This document shows, one piece after another, positions 60,641-64,000 of a stretch of DNA of 64,000 nucleotides (position 1 is its first letter; every line of letters begins with the position of its first letter). The notes below the pieces were generated by a model. That model was not told where the DNA came from, ran no database searches, and saw only the letters and a program-made list of their open reading frames with translations. The stretch is from Eucommia ulmoides (lineage: Eukaryota > Streptophyta > Magnoliopsida > Garryales > Eucommiaceae), in the NCBI GenBank assembly GCA_016647705.1, contig CM028339.1, positions 21,068,803-21,132,802 of the forward strand, in the 5' to 3' direction. A program made the translations under genes and the position numbers.

Positions 60641-61691
60641 TCCAAATATTTAGACATTGATGGTTTGGAGGTGGAATGGAACTACAATTCCGCCTTCGAT
60701 TCCCATTCTTTTGTTTGGTTATCCGATGGAATGAAAAATTTGATTCCATTTGAATTAAAAATGGATGGAATTGGATTCCATATTTTATGGGTTGGAATTG
60801 GATTCCATAATTCATAGTATGATTTTTTTTTCAAGTTATACATAAAATATCTTACCTTATTTCGGCCTATAATTCTCAATTTGACAATGACTTCATTATT
60901 TCCTATAAATTAATTTTATCAATACAGTCCTATATTAATTTGAATAAAAAATAAATATTAAAAAAATATGTTTTCATTAAATGATGGAAACAAAATATTT
61001 TGTTCTCAATGTTATATTTTTATTTTGGAAAAAAAAAATATTTCTTCCTAATATTCTTTTTTTTCGATAATAGAAATAGATTTTCTTTTGGGAATAGAAA
61101 TATGTTTTCTATTTCCAGATTTCTGTTGATGTTTCCGAGGAAAAAATAATTTTTTTCACAAATTTATATTTCAAACAAAAATAAAATTTTGAAAGCGAAA
61201 AAATAATTTCATGTTCCCAAAATAAAAACATCAATTTTGAGAACAAAAAATATGTTACTATTCTCGAAACAGAAATAAAAATATGATAAAAAAAAATCTA
61301 TTTGTTTTCCTGAATAAAAAAAAGAAAAAGAAAAAAGAAATTTGAGAATTAAAAACAAATTTATGTAGGACATGGAAGTGGAAATCTGAGAACAAAAATG
61401 TGTTTCTATTCCTAAAAAAATATTCAAGAAAAAAAATTATTTATGCTCCCAAAGCAAAAATAAAAACTTAAGAACAAAACGATTTTAGTGGGTAGATTTT
61501 GAATATTGTCACATGAGATATTACTCATATTTTGTTGTTATTTTTTAAAATAAATTATTATTATTAGGTATATATTGGGAATGAATTTGATCTCAAAATT
61601 TGATATATAAAAAGGCAATATTTCATTTCATTCCTTTAAATATACAATTACAATCAAACAAAATAATTGAATAGTAATTCTATTAATAAAT

Positions 61692-63769
61692 GGGGATAAT
61701 GACCTTTTTGGTCCCCAAATGGCTTAGGTGTTCAATTAGCCCCTCGCATTTGGAAGTTGACACATTTAGTCCTTCACATTTGATTTTTCGTTCCAAATTG
61801 GTCCCTCAGTTAAGTTTATGTTAATTACTGTTAAATTACATTTATACCCTTTAAAAAATTTAGTTGGGGTAATTTTATGTTTTACCTAAAACTTAAGGGT
61901 TAAACATGTAGTTTAGATTCTATTCATCTTCTTCATCTTCCACCCCTTCGCTCCACCCCCTACGATCTTCTTCCCCGGTGAGTGATTTTCGCCTTGAACG
62001 GGAAATGGCCATGGCTACTGAAATGAAAATCGCTATACAAATGGTTAGAAAAAACAAAAACAGGATTGCGATTAGATAGGCACTCTGTTGATGAATCCAT
62101 AGCGACGAAAGTCGAGCGTGAGATCGAAAACATATGAAATTCTTATGGGTATCAAAAAAATTAAACCCACAAACTCCATTGTTGTTCCAACGTACCTTGC
62201 AATTGGAGAAGTACGTATCTTCTTGTTTTTTTTCCCACAATACTCCACAGCAATAAAACTAAATTTTCAAAAACTCTGTTTTCAAAAAACCTAAAAACCA
62301 AGTACATATGACAATCCACTACCAAACCCATTACTCTAATCTTTTTCTCTATTTTTCTCTCTCTTCTTCCATATCTTTTTTTTTCTCTCTCTACCCAAAC
62401 CCACTACTCTCTCTGATCTTCGCAAACGGTGGTTAGATGGTGAAGCAAATTTGAACCACCTAATTGCGACGGCCACCTCCACCATATCCACCACCACTAC
62501 CGTAACTGTCACCACCTTCATGGCGACCATCGCGGAAACTACTGCCTTTGTTCATCCCCTAAGCTTCGGATCTGTAGATCGATGGTGTTGGTTCGCCATT
62601 GGTGCGACAGTGGTGGTGGTTGGATTGACAGTGATAGAAAATGGCGGGAAAAATCTTTGAAGTGTTGAAGGTGTAGGGGAGATGTGAAAAAAGAAAAAAT
62701 ACGCTTTGGTCCCCAAAATTTTGAATAATTTATAAATAAATCCTATTAAATTAGTTTAAATAAAATGACAAAATTATCCAATTTTTTAACTTGAAATGAC
62801 CAAAATACCCTTTGTTGATGTGTAAAACTGGTACACAGCTCAAGTATGATCTACTCGGAAGACAGTAGGTCCTCTTAGTGAGGTGGAGTCGTCAGTTGAA
62901 AATTCTTCGGGTGAGATGTGTTGGGTCCTAGGAGGACTAGCCTACTGTGTCCAGAATCTTACTCCTCAAGGAGTGTACCTGCAGAAGGCTCGAACCGGTA
63001 TTTATCACGGTGAAGCCCTTCCGGCATGGTAATCAGTGCTCAGAGAGAAAAAGTAGAGTAATACAACAAGTAAATAAATGAACTTGCGCGTAATGTAAGC
63101 GTATCCAAACAAACATCGGGCTTGCACAATCCCCGATATATATAGGAGTTGGAGATGATTAGTCGGGCCTAAACACGGTTAATTAGTCGAAACCCTATGT
63201 TTAGCCGATAATCTGAAGCATTTAGGAGATAATCTCTAGGCTTGGGCTTGGGCTTTTGGGCCCATTTGGTGAAACTCGTGGGCCTTTGTCAGGCCTGCAG
63301 TGGTGAGCTGGTGGAGGAGAGTAGAAACCCGTGGAGTCTTGGAGAAGAAACAAGCTGAAAGGGGGAGCCGATCGAGGTGAACGACTAAGTCTCTGAAATT
63401 GATCGCCCAGGGCACAGTGCAAAGCTCAAAGAGGCACGTCCCTGTGGGGCTCCTCGCTCCTTCCTGGATGAAAATGAAGTTCCAGGGAGAAGCCGTGGTT
63501 AGCGTATGATCCAGCGTGGCATTGTGGATTTCGAAATGCGTCCCTCTCACTACGAAGACGAACACGTGACTAGGTCTCAAGTGCTGACTCAGAGGTGCCT
63601 AAAAACACCCTCATCACCCTTACTTACGCGTTGATCATTAACGTTGACCTAATAGAAGGACCAATTTGAAACGAAAATCAAATGTCAGGGACCAAATGTG
63701 TCAATTTCAAAATGTGAGGGGCCAATTGAGCACCCGAGCTATTTGACAGAGACCAAAAAAATCATTATC
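61692..63769. mobile_element. long-TIR DNA transposon (MULE-like), itself interrupted
   Basis: Inverted ends of about 130 bp: GATAATGACCTTTTTGGTCC, GGTGTTCAATTAGCCCCTCG, TTGACACATTTAGTCC on the left and their counterparts on the right (GATAATGATTTTTTTGGTCT, GGTGCTCAATTGGCCCCTCA). The interior at 61920-62680 is exon-like in composition but has no recognised domain. A target duplication was not resolved. Confidence 0.7.
62819..63629. mobile_element. solo-LTR-like insertion (811 bp)
   Basis: Flanked by a perfect GTTGA (62814-62818 and 63630-63634). The start TGTGTAAAACTGG and end CTTACTTACGC give imperfect inverted termini (TGTGTAA/TTACGC). A TATATATA box lies near 63138-63146. It is GC-richer than its surroundings. 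No protein was recognised. Confidence 0.55.
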
Positions 63770-63885
63770 TTATAAATTTATTCAATTTCTTCTTTCATTT
63801 TATTTTTTCGCTTATTATATTCTATGCAACCAAATTATTCCATTTTTTTTTCTCATTACATTCTATCAACCAAATAAGCCATGGG

Positions 63886-64000
63886 AGATTTCATTTTTAA
63901 AATTTTACTTACCACCTCTAGTCAATGAGCCGACTTGTAAATATGCCCTAAACTAAGCGAAATGCCATGGAAGTCACACTCGGTTTTGAATCAACCACAA
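63886..64000. other. window end, no feature seen
   Basis: AT-rich DNA without a recognisable gene or repeat boundary. Confidence 0.4.

Larger units (their letters stand above)
60645..63885. mobile_element. third Harbinger-like family member, interrupted
   Basis: The left part (60655-60790: GGAATGGAACTACAATTCCG, CCTTCGATTCCCATTC, TTGTTTGGTTATCCGATGG) aligns with the start of the 48909 element. The interior at 60990-61480 has the same AAAATTGAGAACAAAAA repeats. The right part (63790-63885: TTATATTCTATGCAACCAAA, CTATCAACCAAATAAGCC) aligns with its end. It is split by the insertion at 61692-63769. Exact ends are decayed. Confidence 0.6.

Overview
The window is nuclear DNA of a flowering plant, probably a eudicot. 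It is AT-rich, has spliced host genes with GT-AG introns, and is dominated by nested plant transposable elements (Ty3/Ogre, Ty1/copia, PIF/Harbinger-like, hAT-like, MULE-like, tRNA-derived SINEs). I cannot name the species. The one clear conserved host gene is CCT6, the zeta subunit of the cytosolic chaperonin TRiC/CCT, on the minus strand with 15 coding exons and a predicted 535 aa product.

Layout. 1-6.6 kb: two tandem copies (the first cut by the window edge) of a minus-strand gene resembling the DUF1985-type proteins of plant transposons. Its introns and flanks are packed with a short palindrome centred on GATATC. 7.3-10.1 kb: a degenerate ~95-bp tandem array, split by a long-TIR DNA transposon that itself holds a ~950-bp solo-LTR-like insert. 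11.15-11.97 kb: a broken plant mobile domain (PMD) gene on the plus strand. 11.97-22.9 kb: CCT6, with its 3' part duplicated; the nearer last exon has lost its splice-acceptor AG while the farther, more decayed copy keeps it.

23.0-48.6 kb is one nested pile. An old copia element with 174-bp LTRs inserted about 90 bp upstream of the CCT6 TATA box. It was later hit by a ~3-kb LTR-like element (23258-40522), a 603-bp hAT-like MITE (42097-42699) and a second member of the ~3-kb family in opposite orientation (45821-48604, inside the copia 5' LTR). Inside the first 3-kb element sits a 14.3-kb Ogre-type Ty3 retrotransposon (24295-38572). It has 2.4-kb LTRs, gag, protease with G-patch, a predicted 154-bp intron, RT, two RNase H domains and integrase. 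It is inactivated mainly by nonsense codons that are each one C-to-T step from a sense codon.

48.6-64 kb: AT-rich intergenic DNA with three PIF/Harbinger-like nonautonomous elements, a degenerate telomere-like patch, a decayed GRF-zinc-finger gene, two copies of one SINE family, and a second nest (Harbinger-like > MULE-like > solo LTR) at 60.6-63.9 kb.

The observation most worth following is at the left end: a DUF1985-like gene whose noncoding DNA alone is loaded with one palindromic motif. This is the architecture known for VANC-type sequence-specific anti-silencing factors of Arabidopsis VANDAL transposons. All calls come from reading the sequence; no database search was run.
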